Source: Spirochaetota bacterium
Lineage (GTDB): Bacteria > Spirochaetota > UBA4802 > JAFGJZ01
Assembly: GCA_027858855.1 (NCBI GenBank)
Contig: JAQIBV010000054.1
Span: 85,123 to 149,122 of the forward strand
Reading direction: 5' to 3'
DNA length: 64,000 nt
Below the pieces are notes generated by a model. It saw only the letters and a program-made list of their open reading frames with translations, was not told the DNA's origin and did no database searches. Both the position numbers and the translations under genes were made by a program. Shown here piece after piece: positions 18,046 to 27,252 of this stretch (its first letter is position 1; each line of letters starts with the position of its first letter).

Positions 18046-19116
18046 TTGGAAAAGATTATTGAACAGATCAAAGAGTACAAAAATATATTAGGGAATTCAG
18101 TTGTTATTCCGGCTCATCACTATCAGCGACCTGAAGTTGTGGCTTTGAGTGATTTTGCCGGAGATTCTTATATGCTTGCTGTTGAAGCTGCTAAACAGAC
18201 CTCGGACTTTATACTGTTTTGCGGTGTTCGTTTCATGGCCGAAGGAGCCAGTGTACTTGCTTCTGAGAACCAGCATGTTGTTATTCCGGAGCTGCTGGCT
18301 GGTTGTCCCATGGCAGATATGATAAATGAGTCACACGCACGCAAGGCCTTCGAAGAGATTAGCCGAGTAAGTAAAAGAATAATCGCACCTGTTGTTTACA
18401 TGAACTCTTATGCTGATGTTAAAAGTTTTTGTGGTGAACATGATGGCGCTGTATGTACCAGCTCTAACGCACTGAAGATTTCGTCGCATTTTATTGCGAA
18501 GGGAGAGTCTCTGTTTTTCTTTCCTGACTACAATCTGGGAATTAATACGGCGGATTCTTTGGGGTTAAAAGAAAATGAGGTAGCCCGTATCGGGCGCGAT
18601 CTTAAAGTTGAAGATAAAGAGTCGTATGACGATGTGAAGATGTTTTTGTGGGATGGTTTTTGCCATGTACATAAGGTTTTTACTGTAGGGGATGTTGAAG
18701 CTGCTCGTGAGAAATATGACAATATTTCCATTATTGTTCATCCCGAATGCAACAGAGATGTTGTCAAATCTTCTGATATTAGTGGCTCAACGGCTCAGAT
18801 TTTAAATCAGATCCGTGATTCAAAACCGGGAAGTGTTTGGGGAGTTGGGACTGATTACAATTTTATAGATCGACTAGCTCGTGAGTACGGGCCTGGAACT
18901 GAACACAACAAGACGATAGTTCCATTACGTATTTCACCATGCGTAAACATGGAAAAGACGACATTGCAGAAACTTGCCTTCTCTCTCGAATCAATAATCG
19001 AATTTCGGGAAGGACGCGGTGAGCTAAAAAGTGAGATTCGTGTACAGCAAAAGTACAAGGATGGCGCTCGGAAAGCTCTGAATTCCATGATTGAAATCGT
19101 AGAAAATAAGAGGTAA
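18046..19116 (+). CDS. nadA: Quinolinate synthase
   Basis: A 356-residue NadA, which condenses iminoaspartate with dihydroxyacetone phosphate to quinolinate in NAD biosynthesis, using a [4Fe-4S] cluster. Visible: IPAHHYQRPEV, FCGVRFMAEGA, LAGCPMADM, CTSSNA, PDYNLG, HPECNRDV, and ISPCVNMEKTT, giving the conserved cluster cysteines. The start is TTG at 18046, right after the hydE TAG, with GAAGGAGAA upstream. nadB and nadC are not nearby. The tight link with hydE suggests one transcript. Confidence 0.94.
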   Translation: MEKIIEQIKEYKNILGNSVVIPAHHYQRPEVVALSDFAGDSYMLAVEAAKQTSDFILFCGVRFMAEGASVLASENQHVVIPELLAGCPMADMINESHARKAFEEISRVSKRIIAPVVYMNSYADVKSFCGEHDGAVCTSSNALKISSHFIAKGESLFFFPDYNLGINTADSLGLKENEVARIGRDLKVEDKESYDDVKMFLWDGFCHVHKVFTVGDVEAAREKYDNISIIVHPECNRDVVKSSDISGSTAQILNQIRDSKPGSVWGVGTDYNFIDRLAREYGPGTEHNKTIVPLRISPCVNMEKTTLQKLAFSLESIIEFREGRGELKSEIRVQQKYKDGARKALNSMIEIVENKR

Positions 19117-19147
19117 AAATTTTAGATAGCTACCTCTTAAGCCTTCC

Positions 19148-20449
19148 TTATACTGATTCATGCGGTCCAATTGCATTGTCATCTTCAATCGAAGTTGTTG
19201 CCCTCTTTTTGCTTTTAACAGGAATGTCTCGTATAAAGATGATGGTTAGTATAATTGTGATGACTGAGATAACAGTTGGGGTCATCCAGAACATGAAGTA
19301 GTTGGTTACACCGTCTTTTGAGTAGTAGTCGGATAGGAAACCGGCCGTAAGTGTACCAAATATACCTGAAAATCCGAAAAATATCATATTAATAAGCTGG
19401 TGTACTCCCGCCCTGTTTGTATCATTACAGAGGGTATCGACATAGATTGTCGCTGTCGCGTAAAAGAAAGTATAAATAAAACCGTTACATAACAGAGCAA
19501 TTATGGTGCTGATCTGGTCTCCTGATGTCATGAAGAGCCCATAGCGCAATACCTGAAAAGAGAGCCCGATTATAAAGCTCTTTTTAAAGCCGATACCCTT
19601 GAATCCAATACGCAGGTTCTTCCGGTTTATTAGGAAGCCCCCCAGAAAGAAGCCTAACAGTGGAATGGATATTATTTCAAATGCCTGACCCAGTGTTTGC
19701 ATTGCAAGATTGTTTCCATATGAATAGCCAAGATATTCCAGATAGGGGCCGGTGCCGAAATAGTAGAAACGATCCATTGTGCTTGATAAAAAGAATATAA
19801 CAATTAGACTTAATAGTTCGGGACGTGCGACTGTGCGGAAAGCGTCCATTGGTATAATGTCTTTCAAGCTTTTAGGTTTGTATGGCGGTAGTGGGATGTC
19901 GGGTAAAAAGAGTGAAAGTATGCTGATTCCGACACCCATGATCGCCGCCAGTATAAACATATTTGAAACCGGTCCTTTAAACTGATTTACATAAATCTGA
20001 CCGAAGACAAGCCCTGATGCTACCCAGCCTAAGGTACCAAAGACTCGAATAGTTCCGAAATGTTCCCTTCCCGTTTTTAGGTTTTTAAAAGTGACTGCAT
20101 TAACAAGTCCCATGGTTGGCGCGAAAATAGCCATATAGAGCAGATAAGAAATTAATACAGAAGCAAATGTAGTTTGATATGCAGTGAACACGCTGAAAAT
20201 TGCAGCAACCAGGTGCAATAAAGCAAGTAGGTGTCGAGCCTTAATTATTCGATCGACAAAGAAGCTAGCTGCAAGTGGTGAGAAAATCCCTGAAACGACG
20301 GTCATTGCAATGATTATCGAAGCCTGTGTTCCACCAAAGCCCAGCGTTTTTGTTAGATAGGTGCTCATTATCGGGCGATAGGCTCCCTGTATTCCTACCT
20401 GTAAAAACATTATGGCAGCTAACAGAGAGAAGAGAGAATATTTTTTCAT
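19148..20449 (-). CDS. MFS transporter (nucleoside:H+ symporter/LacY-like group)
   Basis: A 433-residue polytopic inner-membrane protein with about 12 hydrophobic segments. The N-terminus (LLAAIMFLQVGIQGAYRPIMSTYL) and the VRVFGTLGWVASGLVFG-type segment in helix 4-5 resemble the MFS_1-like/nucleoside symporter family. Substrate unknown; a nucleoside or sugar is plausible. The C-terminal 20 residues are basic then acidic. It is convergent with nadA, with no strong terminator between them. Confidence 0.78.
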   Translation of the reverse strand: MKKYSLFSLLAAIMFLQVGIQGAYRPIMSTYLTKTLGFGGTQASIIIAMTVVSGIFSPLAASFFVDRIIKARHLLALLHLVAAIFSVFTAYQTTFASVLISYLLYMAIFAPTMGLVNAVTFKNLKTGREHFGTIRVFGTLGWVASGLVFGQIYVNQFKGPVSNMFILAAIMGVGISILSLFLPDIPLPPYKPKSLKDIIPMDAFRTVARPELLSLIVIFFLSSTMDRFYYFGTGPYLEYLGYSYGNNLAMQTLGQAFEIISIPLLGFFLGGFLINRKNLRIGFKGIGFKKSFIIGLSFQVLRYGLFMTSGDQISTIIALLCNGFIYTFFYATATIYVDTLCNDTNRAGVHQLINMIFFGFSGIFGTLTAGFLSDYYSKDGVTNYFMFWMTPTVISVITIILTIIFIRDIPVKSKKRATTSIEDDNAIGPHESV

Positions 20450-20637
20450 TATAAAATTGTTCCATAAAGAGAAGATTTTGTGTTTATCTGTGGAATTATA
20501 TCTTGGAATAAATAGGGGCGTGCCAGTTTAAATATGTTTGAAAACATAAGGCTTGCCGTTTTTTGTTTTTCCCAGTTCAGGACTGAATTGTTTGAGTGTT
20601 GCGAAAGTTCAAGAATGCTTTAGGAAAAAGAGCCTAT

Positions 20638-20711
20638 TCGGGGTGACTGGATTTGAACCAGCGGCCCCTTCGTCCCGAACGAAGTGCGCTACCGGACAGC
20701 GCTACACCCCG
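20638..20711 (-). tRNA. tRNA-Pro(CGG)
   Basis: A 74-base cloverleaf on the minus strand. Acceptor arm CGGGGTG pairs with CACCCCG, discriminator base A, anticodon arm CTTCG-TTCGGGA-CGAAG with anticodon CGG, and T-arm CTGGTTCAAATCCAG. CCA is not encoded. It is a single tRNA with no other RNA gene next to it. Confidence 0.95.
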
Positions 20712-20845
20712 AATCAGATACTATTTCGTATATCAGAATAATATGTGTCAAGAGCAATTATTGAGCTGACAGGCTGAAAAACACTCGAATTCAATGCTGA
20801 TGGATTTCCTTGATTGACATTCATTTAATTATGATTGAAAATGAC

Positions 20846-20867
20846 AAAAACCGGTCGGACGGTTTTT
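20846..20867 (+). terminator. Terminator-like hairpin between tRNA and symporter genes
   Basis: AAAAACCG (20846-20853), loop GTCGGA, CGGTTTTT (20860-20867). A-run on one side and T-run on the other, so it can act in both directions. Both flanking genes start outward from here, so it does not end either of them. Confidence 0.55.
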
Positions 20868-20925
20868 CTATTATGAGAAAGTAATTTTGCTTACTTGTGT
20901 ATAATTAAAATTTCTGGGAGGTGTT

Positions 20926-21111
20926 ATGCTAGGTTTTCAGGATTGGGGAGTAACATTGGCTTATGTGGGTACGATTGTATCTGCAATTATCTGTGTTGTG
21001 TATGGAATTATTAATTGGAACAAGCCTCGTGAAGATGAGACCACAGAAATCACGGAAGAACTTGAGTGGGAGAATCATGATCCTGAGCTCAGAGAAGGAG
21101 ATGAACGATGA
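20926..21111 (+). CDS. Symporter small accessory protein
   Basis: A 61-residue protein with one membrane helix (about residues 8-28, VTLAYVGTIVSAIICVVYGII), an NWNKP segment and an acidic tail. This matches the small accessory subunits found directly before some sodium:solute symporters. The start is preceded by GGGAGG. The stop overlaps the symporter start by 4 bases (ATGA), so the two are co-translated and probably form a complex in the inner membrane. Confidence 0.8.
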   Translation: MLGFQDWGVTLAYVGTIVSAIICVVYGIINWNKPREDETTEITEELEWENHDPELREGDER

Positions 21112-22706
21112 AAATGCTATTTTTGGGTGTTATTGTAGTACTCTATCTTTCAGTTATCGCCCTTCTGGGTTATAAGGGATTTAAGAAAACGAAAAATGCC
21201 TCTGATTACCTGTTGGCTGGTCGAAAAATTCATCCTATGATTATGGCGATTTCGTATGGCGCAACTTTTATCAGTACCTCTGCAATTATTGGTTTTGGTG
21301 GAGCTGCAGCCGTGTTCGGTATGGGTGTATTGTGGTTAACAGTATTAAATATTTTTGTGGGTATATTTATTGCTTTCGTTTTTTTCGGGCTTAGAACAAG
21401 AAAAATGGGGCATAACCTTGATGCTCACACTTTTCCCGAATTGTTAGGTCGGCGTTTTGATTCTCAGTTCTTACAATCGGCAGGGGGATTGTTGATTTTT
21501 CTTGCGATGCCGTTGTATGCGGCTGCGATTATTATCGGTGGAGCCCATTTTATGGCTACAACGCTGACTATACCCTATGAAGTTGCGCTTATTGTTTTTG
21601 TTGGTATTGTAGCGGTTTATGTCATTATGGGGGGGATGCGTGGTGTGATGTATACCGACGCATTTCAGGGAACCATCATGTTTGTGAGTATGATTATTTT
21701 GCTTGTTAGTATTTATGCGTCCACAGGCGGTATTGTTGCTGCTCATACAAAATTAACAGAACTTGCTCCGGAGGCTGTAAAGATCTGGGGTGGAGCCGGA
21801 CATCAGGGGTGGACTGCGATGCCAGTTTTCTGGTCGCCATTATGGCAGCAGCTTGTAACTACAATTGTTCTTGGTGTTGGTATTGGAGTATTGGCACAGC
21901 CGCAGCTGGTTGTACGATTTATGACCGTAAAGAGCGGACATGAGTTAAACCGTGCAGTTTTAGCCGGTGGTGTCTTTATTATGATGATGACAGGGGTTGC
22001 CTTTGTTGTTGGTGCGCTTGCGAATGTCTACTTCTTTGAGAATGTCGGATCAATAGCATTGATTGCTGCAGATAAGAAGACTGACACAATTATCCCCTTA
22101 TTTATAAAAAGTGCAATGCCTTGGTGGTTTACTTCTCTTTTTCTGATTACTCTTCTTGCTGCGGCCATGTCTACTCTTTCAAGTCAGTTTCATACAATGG
22201 GTTCGGCTTTTGGTCGGGATTTTATTGAAAACGGGTTAAAGATTAAGGTCAAGGATTCAATGACAATAAGTAAGCTTGCTATGATAGTGGCTATTCTGCT
22301 GGCTACAATGCTGGCCTTTGGTTTGCCTCTTTTCTACAGCGAGGGAACGGCAATAATTGCCACAGGTACAGCGATCTTCTTTGGGCTGTGTGCATCCGCT
22401 TTTTTGCCGATGTTTATTGGAGCACTCTATTTCAAGAGAATGTCTGCAACTGCTGCTCTTGCCAGTTTTTGGTTCGGATTAGGTGTGAGTCTGTTTTCAC
22501 TGGTTTTTATTCACATAAAGGAGTCTAAACCGATTGGTTTGTGTAACCTTCTTTTTGGTGTGGATACTCTGATACCTGCGATGCAGTATCTTGACCCTTT
22601 GATTCTTGCTCTACCAATATCAGCATTGGTAGCGATTGTAGTAACTCTTTTTACGGAAAAACCATCTGATACTGTTGTTGACCGCGCATTTAAAAGCATT
22701 GGTTAA
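21108..22706 (+). CDS. Sodium:solute symporter family protein
   Basis: A 532-residue SSS-family transporter with about 13 membrane segments. Family features include KKTKNASDYLLAGRKI in loop 1, GATFISTSAIIGFGG in TM2, a YVIMGGMRGVMYTDAFQGTI segment in the middle, and LAAAMSTLSSQFHTMGSAFGRD in TM8, which has the Na2-site Ser/Thr pattern. The substrate is unknown; members of this branch carry carboxylates, amino acids or pantothenate. Encoded with its small accessory protein. Confidence 0.88.
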   Translation: MKMLFLGVIVVLYLSVIALLGYKGFKKTKNASDYLLAGRKIHPMIMAISYGATFISTSAIIGFGGAAAVFGMGVLWLTVLNIFVGIFIAFVFFGLRTRKMGHNLDAHTFPELLGRRFDSQFLQSAGGLLIFLAMPLYAAAIIIGGAHFMATTLTIPYEVALIVFVGIVAVYVIMGGMRGVMYTDAFQGTIMFVSMIILLVSIYASTGGIVAAHTKLTELAPEAVKIWGGAGHQGWTAMPVFWSPLWQQLVTTIVLGVGIGVLAQPQLVVRFMTVKSGHELNRAVLAGGVFIMMMTGVAFVVGALANVYFFENVGSIALIAADKKTDTIIPLFIKSAMPWWFTSLFLITLLAAAMSTLSSQFHTMGSAFGRDFIENGLKIKVKDSMTISKLAMIVAILLATMLAFGLPLFYSEGTAIIATGTAIFFGLCASAFLPMFIGALYFKRMSATAALASFWFGLGVSLFSLVFIHIKESKPIGLCNLLFGVDTLIPAMQYLDPLILALPISALVAIVVTLFTEKPSDTVVDRAFKSIG

Positions 22707-22800
22707 GGAAATAAATCAGGAGTACTCTGTTCTACCAAAAGGAACAGAGTACTTGTTAGTCTGAAGTGAAATTTAGGAAATTCGGTTGTAGGGGGTAGGA

Positions 22801-23823
22801 ATGAAGAAAATTTTAATAATTGGCGGAACCGGAACTATTAGCACTGCTGTAACGAACTTGTCCGCAGAAAAAGGTGATACTGTTTACTTGTTAAATCGAG
22901 GACAGCGAAAATTAGATACCACAAAAGATAATATTATAAATCTTACGTGTGACATTAATTCTGAGAATGAAGTTAGCAAACTGATTAATGATTTGCACTT
23001 AGATGTTGTTGCTGATTTCATATCATTTGTTCCACAGCATCTTGAGCGAAACTATAAGTTGTTCAAGAATAAAGTGTCTCAGTATATCTTTATCAGTTCT
23101 GCTTCTGCTTATCAAAAACCTCTTTCTGATTATAGGGTTACAGAAGGGACACCTCTTTCAAACCCCTTTTGGGAGTATTCCCGAAATAAGATTGCTTGTG
23201 AAGAGTATTTAATGCAACTTTATAGAGAAAGCGGTTTTCCCGTTACTATTGTTCGCCCAAGCCATACCTATGATGAGCGGTCGATACCTCTTGGTGTACA
23301 TGGAGAAAAGGGAAGCTGGCAGGTCGCAAAGCGAATGATTGAAGGAAAACCTGTTATTATACATGGGGATGGTACTTCTCTATGGACAATGACCCATAAT
23401 AGTGATTTTGCTCGTGGTTTTATTGGCCTGTTTGGAAACATTCATGCAATCGGTGAATCAGTACACATTACCTCAGATGAGACTGTAACATGGAATCAGG
23501 TGTATCACGCAATAGCTAAGGCTTTGGGTGTTAAGCTTGATGCTGTTCATATTGCTTCTGACTTTTTAGCGGCTGTTGGTGATTATGATTTTGAAGGAAG
23601 CCTTCTTGGTGATAAAGCATATAGTGTCGCGTTTGATAACAGTAAAATCAAGAGATTGGTTCCGGAATTTATAGCGACGAAGCGGTTTGATGAGGGCATA
23701 AAAGAGACTGTGGACTATGTCTTAGCTCATCCTGAATATCAGCATGAAGATAATGAGTTTGATGATTGGTGTGATCGTATTATTAAAGTTTACATGAACG
23801 CGATTAATGATTTGAATTCCTGA
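22801..23823 (+). CDS. NAD-dependent epimerase/dehydratase-like SDR
   Basis: A 340-residue extended short-chain dehydrogenase. The nucleotide-binding motif is IIGGTGTIS at the N-terminus, followed by VYLLNRGQ. The catalytic set appears as SSASAYQ and YSRNKIACEEYL (Tyr-x3-Lys). VTIVRPSHTY and ISSDE-like sugar-binding segments follow. Substrate unknown; a nucleotide-sugar or related compound is likely. It ends tail to tail with the AraC regulator, overlapping it by 20 bases; with AGGGGGT upstream of the ATG. Confidence 0.82.
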   Translation: MKKILIIGGTGTISTAVTNLSAEKGDTVYLLNRGQRKLDTTKDNIINLTCDINSENEVSKLINDLHLDVVADFISFVPQHLERNYKLFKNKVSQYIFISSASAYQKPLSDYRVTEGTPLSNPFWEYSRNKIACEEYLMQLYRESGFPVTIVRPSHTYDERSIPLGVHGEKGSWQVAKRMIEGKPVIIHGDGTSLWTMTHNSDFARGFIGLFGNIHAIGESVHITSDETVTWNQVYHAIAKALGVKLDAVHIASDFLAAVGDYDFEGSLLGDKAYSVAFDNSKIKRLVPEFIATKRFDEGIKETVDYVLAHPEYQHEDNEFDDWCDRIIKVYMNAINDLNS

Positions 23824-24907
23824 ATTCTTTTGGAGAAATGCCTTCAACGGTTTTAAATATTTTATTGAAGTGCGTCACAGTGTTATAACCAACAGAATAG
23901 GCTATATCAATTATTTTAGTGTTACTGTTTGATAACATCTCTTTGGCTTGGTCGATTCTGAGTTTATTGATGTATTGTTTGAAACTCAGGTGTGAGGTCT
24001 CTTTGATTAAAGCGGGAATAATATAAATTGAAATATTGGTCTGTTTCGAGACGTAGTCAATCGTCAGTTTTGGATCAGTAAAATGTTTATCCAGGTAATC
24101 AATTAGTTTCATTATAAGTCGTTCTTTTTCATTGTCAAGCTCAAGGTTCTTGTGAACAAGGATTATTTTTTCAGCCTTTGTTACCGTTTTTCTTAGGCGG
24201 ATGAAGTAGATAAAACCAAAAAATAGTAGGTATGCAACCGACAGTTTTAAAAAGTTTTTTATAATAATTAAGGATCTCTTTTTTTCAACAGTTATTGACG
24301 CAATTTCGATCTCACCCTTATGAAGTTGGGTGTCTGTACTGACAAGAATTTCCAGAGCATACAGGGACTCTGGTTGTATCTCTCGGATTCGTTTTTTCTT
24401 TATCCGGTTTCTTGTGAGCCACCATTCAGGTATTTTAAAGTCTGAAAAGGATATGCTGTTTTTATGCATGCCCTTCTCTGTGTTGGACATGGCGCTAAAG
24501 TAGGTGGTTATGTATTGATGGCTGTCATTTGGTTCATGATAGATAGAGATATCTGTTATAAGATTGATCATTATTGAATGAACTGAGATTGAATCAAGAT
24601 TGATTACTAGTTGATCGTAATCAGAAATTTCAAATGGAATTTTGTTGTTTGACTCGAGCTTAATCCCGACATATGGAAATGCAAACCCAGTTTTCAACTC
24701 GTATCGTAGTAATATCATCTCATTATTGGTTTCGAGCCTTACTATTTCAGAGTTACCGCTGTCGTATGCGTCAGTTACACCTGACAGGGTAAATTGAGAA
24801 TTTGGGAATATATGCTTTTTGTTATTTCGGTAATCTGGAATGGTAAGTAGAAATAAAAATACAGGAAACAAAAGAATCGGGATCAGTATTGATTTTCCAA
24901 GTTTCAT
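23804..24907 (-). CDS. Membrane-anchored AraC-family transcriptional regulator
   Basis: A 367-residue regulator with an N-terminal membrane helix (IPILLFPVFLFLLTIP), about 190 residues that would lie outside the membrane, a second helix near 215-235 (SVAYLLFFGFIYFIRL), and a cytoplasmic AraC DNA-binding domain in the last 100 residues (LTIDYVSKQTNISIYII; IIDIAYSVGYNTVTHFNKIFK; SPKEFRNS). This is a one-component transmembrane sensor-regulator. Its ligand is unknown. It diverges from the secreted protein gene at 25469 across 560 bases and is convergent with the SDR. Confidence 0.85.
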   Translation of the reverse strand: MKLGKSILIPILLFPVFLFLLTIPDYRNNKKHIFPNSQFTLSGVTDAYDSGNSEIVRLETNNEMILLRYELKTGFAFPYVGIKLESNNKIPFEISDYDQLVINLDSISVHSIMINLITDISIYHEPNDSHQYITTYFSAMSNTEKGMHKNSISFSDFKIPEWWLTRNRIKKKRIREIQPESLYALEILVSTDTQLHKGEIEIASITVEKKRSLIIIKNFLKLSVAYLLFFGFIYFIRLRKTVTKAEKIILVHKNLELDNEKERLIMKLIDYLDKHFTDPKLTIDYVSKQTNISIYIIPALIKETSHLSFKQYINKLRIDQAKEMLSNSNTKIIDIAYSVGYNTVTHFNKIFKTVEGISPKEFRNSNH

Positions 24908-25468
24908 TATTTCGTATATCCATTTAGCATTCTTATCATTAAATGTAGTTAAACATTATTACCTTTGATGACAAGAAGAATTTATTGAGTTTACCTCTTA
25001 AATTGACCTGCATTCTGAAATTCAGATATTTTTTAAGGTCAGAAATTATTTCAGCCAACTTGCAAAAATTATGGGAACGCTTTCATTCCGAGTCGATGCA
25101 CAAGGATGTCCCCAAAAACGTCAGGGGCTCTGTTTGAAAATGTAACATGGTTTGTGACGTTGCAAAAGTCCTTAATTATTTGGGGTTGTCATTCTTGAAA
25201 AAGAACAAGTTTATTCAAAAAAAGAAGAATTATTTTTTAGAATAAATAACCATTTTCAAAAAAACAACAAGATTTAATTATGCTAAAAAGTTTATAATGA
25301 AGCGTCACTCGCAAGTATATTCCCTTATGCAAGCGATTTCATTTTAGATCTCTTTTTGCTTGTAACGAGAATGATATATAAAGAATGGGTGGCTTCGTTT
25401 ATCGCAGAGATCATTCATTCGTTTAGCATGCTTTCTGCAAAAAAAAAGGAGTTTTAAGAGGGTTGTTT
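24908..25468. other. AT-rich divergent intergenic region
   Basis: 561 bases between the membrane AraC regulator and a secreted protein gene. It contains small palindromes, e.g. TCTGAAATTCAGA at 25014-25026, but no reading frame, RNA gene or convincing promoter that I can name. The length would suit regulatory sites for the AraC protein. Confidence 0.4.
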
Positions 25469-26065
25469 ATGAAAAAAATTACTACGTTTTCAACATTTGC
25501 TGTTTTTTTTCTTTTATTCACTTCAATTCTTGCCGCACCAAAAACAGGTGGGGTTCCTGATTCTATTCAGGGTGCATTTTATGATCCATCATACAAACCG
25601 ATTTATTTAACTGGTGTTTCTGCCAAACCGGATACCTGGCAAACTTACAAGGTCGCGATAAAAAAAAGTAGTGTCGTTTATGATGGTAAAGGTGGTTCGT
25701 TTAAAGGTTTTACTATGTTGAGAATTAAGTCTAATACCGAAAAACCCGGTGTTGTTCTCGCTGTTTACTTTGCTAATGTTGCCGTTATTGATGCTTCAGG
25801 TAAAAAAGTTATGGATTTTTCTTTTAAAGATGGTGAAAACCATGGCCCATACGTTTCCTGGGGTTCTCAGGGTTCAGGTACAGGAAAGATCGAAACAATA
25901 AAAGGTAAAAAAGCATTTACTCTTTTTGGAACAACCGGTACCCAGTATGGCTCAACCGGACTTGAAGTTCAGTGGGTTATGCCTAAAAGTCCGACTGGTG
26001 GTTCATGGGATTTTTCAAAGCCTGGTTACACACTGTCTTTTGATTACTATATTTCTACGAAATAG
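25469..26065 (+). CDS. Secreted protein of unknown function
   Basis: A 198-residue protein with a signal peptide (FAVFFLLFTSILAAPK, cleavage likely after ILAA). The mature part is rich in Gly, Ser, Lys and aromatic residues with alternating hydrophobic strands (FKGFTMLRIKSN, VVLAVYFANVAVIDASGKKV), suggesting a beta-sandwich, but no family is recognised. The ATG at 25469 is chosen because AAGAGGG ends 6 bases before it; an in-frame TTG two codons earlier is not well placed. It is followed by a strong terminator, so it forms its own transcript. Confidence 0.7.
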   Translation: MKKITTFSTFAVFFLLFTSILAAPKTGGVPDSIQGAFYDPSYKPIYLTGVSAKPDTWQTYKVAIKKSSVVYDGKGGSFKGFTMLRIKSNTEKPGVVLAVYFANVAVIDASGKKVMDFSFKDGENHGPYVSWGSQGSGTGKIETIKGKKAFTLFGTTGTQYGSTGLEVQWVMPKSPTGGSWDFSKPGYTLSFDYYISTK

Positions 26066-26082
26066 AACTAGATGTCTATTTC

Positions 26083-26111
26083 AGGCGTTCTGACAAGGAA
26101 CGCCTTTTTTC
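26083..26111 (+). terminator. Rho-independent terminator
   Basis: Stem AGGCGTTC (26083-26090), loop TGACAAG, stem GAACGCCT (26098-26105), then TTTTTT. It lies 17 bases after the secreted-protein stop. Confidence 0.9.
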
Positions 26112-26223
26112 TAAAATTTGTTATCATGATATGGCAACAAATTTCCCCATTTTATTCTTGCCTATAAACACACCTGATATTAGCCTTCATTTAATAATAG
26201 AATAAAGCTTATTTGGGGGAACA

Positions 26224-27252
26224 ATGTATAATATCGCTGTTGTTGGTGCGGGGGCATTCGGTACTTCTCTTGCAATGTATTGCAAAGGCCTGGGTTATAA
26301 TGTTAAAGTCTGGTGTTTTGAGAAAGACTTGCCGGCAATTGTGGCTGAAAAGGGTGAAAATACGGTATATCTGCCGGGCTACACATTCCCTAAGTCGGTT
26401 AAGTTTGTGAACGACCCAGAAGAAGCTGTAAAAGAAGCTGATCTGGTTCTTTTTGTTCCACCTTCTGCTCATTTAAGACAAACAGCTGGATTATTTAAAA
26501 ATATTATTACTGATAAACAATTGATCTTAACTGCTACAAAGGGCATTGAACACGGTACATGTATGTTAATGTCTCAGATTATGGAAGAGGTTTTTCCGGA
26601 ATATGTATCGAATATGGCATTTTTATCAGGACCTTCGTTTGCTAAGGATGTTGCGGCAGGTTATCCCACAGATTTATCATGCGCTTCATTTAATATGGAA
26701 GTTGCTCATAAGATTCAGAAAATGTTACATTCTTCGATTATTCGTATTTACACCAATGATGATGTAGTTGGTGTCGAATTGGGTGGCTCAGTGAAAAATG
26801 TACTGGCTATTGCCTGTGGTGTCAGTGATGGGCTTGGTCTTGGGCTGTCTGCTCGTGCGGCATTAATGACTCGTGGACTTGCGGAGATTACCCGTCTTGG
26901 TTCGGCAATGGGGGCGAATCCTTTGACTTTTCAAGGTCTTTCAGGGGTCGGTGATCTAATTCTGACATGTACCGGAGATCTTTCACGTAACAGGACTTTG
27001 GGGAAAAAGCTTGCTGAGGGTAAAACTGCTGAAGAAATTGTTAATTCTCAAAAATCAGTTGCAGAAGGTTATGTGACAGCAAAGCCGGTTGTAGAGTTGG
27101 CAAAACGGCATAATATTGAGATGCCCATTTCCGAGGCGGTATATAAGGTCTGTTATGAGGGTGCTGATTTGAAGAAAAGTGTTATGAAACTTATGAATCG
27201 GTCGGAGAAAGATGAGTTTGAGGGTATTAATTCACCTATATCTGAAGAATAA
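26224..27252 (+). CDS. gpsA: Glycerol-3-phosphate dehydrogenase [NAD(P)+]
   Basis: A 342-residue GpsA that makes sn-glycerol-3-phosphate for phospholipid synthesis. N-terminal Rossmann motif VVGAGAFGTSLAMY, then LTATKGIE, FLSGPSFAKDVA, catalytic-Lys segment GGSVKNVLAIACGVSDGL and GLSGVGDLILTCT. Length is typical. TTGGGGG precedes the ATG. Its 3' end overlaps the opposite-strand gene at 27236 by 17 bases. Confidence 0.95.
   Translation: MYNIAVVGAGAFGTSLAMYCKGLGYNVKVWCFEKDLPAIVAEKGENTVYLPGYTFPKSVKFVNDPEEAVKEADLVLFVPPSAHLRQTAGLFKNIITDKQLILTATKGIEHGTCMLMSQIMEEVFPEYVSNMAFLSGPSFAKDVAAGYPTDLSCASFNMEVAHKIQKMLHSSIIRIYTNDDVVGVELGGSVKNVLAIACGVSDGLGLGLSARAALMTRGLAEITRLGSAMGANPLTFQGLSGVGDLILTCTGDLSRNRTLGKKLAEGKTAEEIVNSQKSVAEGYVTAKPVVELAKRHNIEMPISEAVYKVCYEGADLKKSVMKLMNRSEKDEFEGINSPISEE

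Larger units (their letters stand above)
20450..20925. other. Intergenic region carrying tRNA-Pro and a terminator-like hairpin
   Basis: 476 bases with tRNA-Pro at 20638-20711 and a hairpin at 20846-20867. A TATAAT at 20900-20905, 20 bases ahead of the symporter accessory gene, is a likely -10 box although no good -35 is visible. Nothing else is recognisable. Confidence 0.5.
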
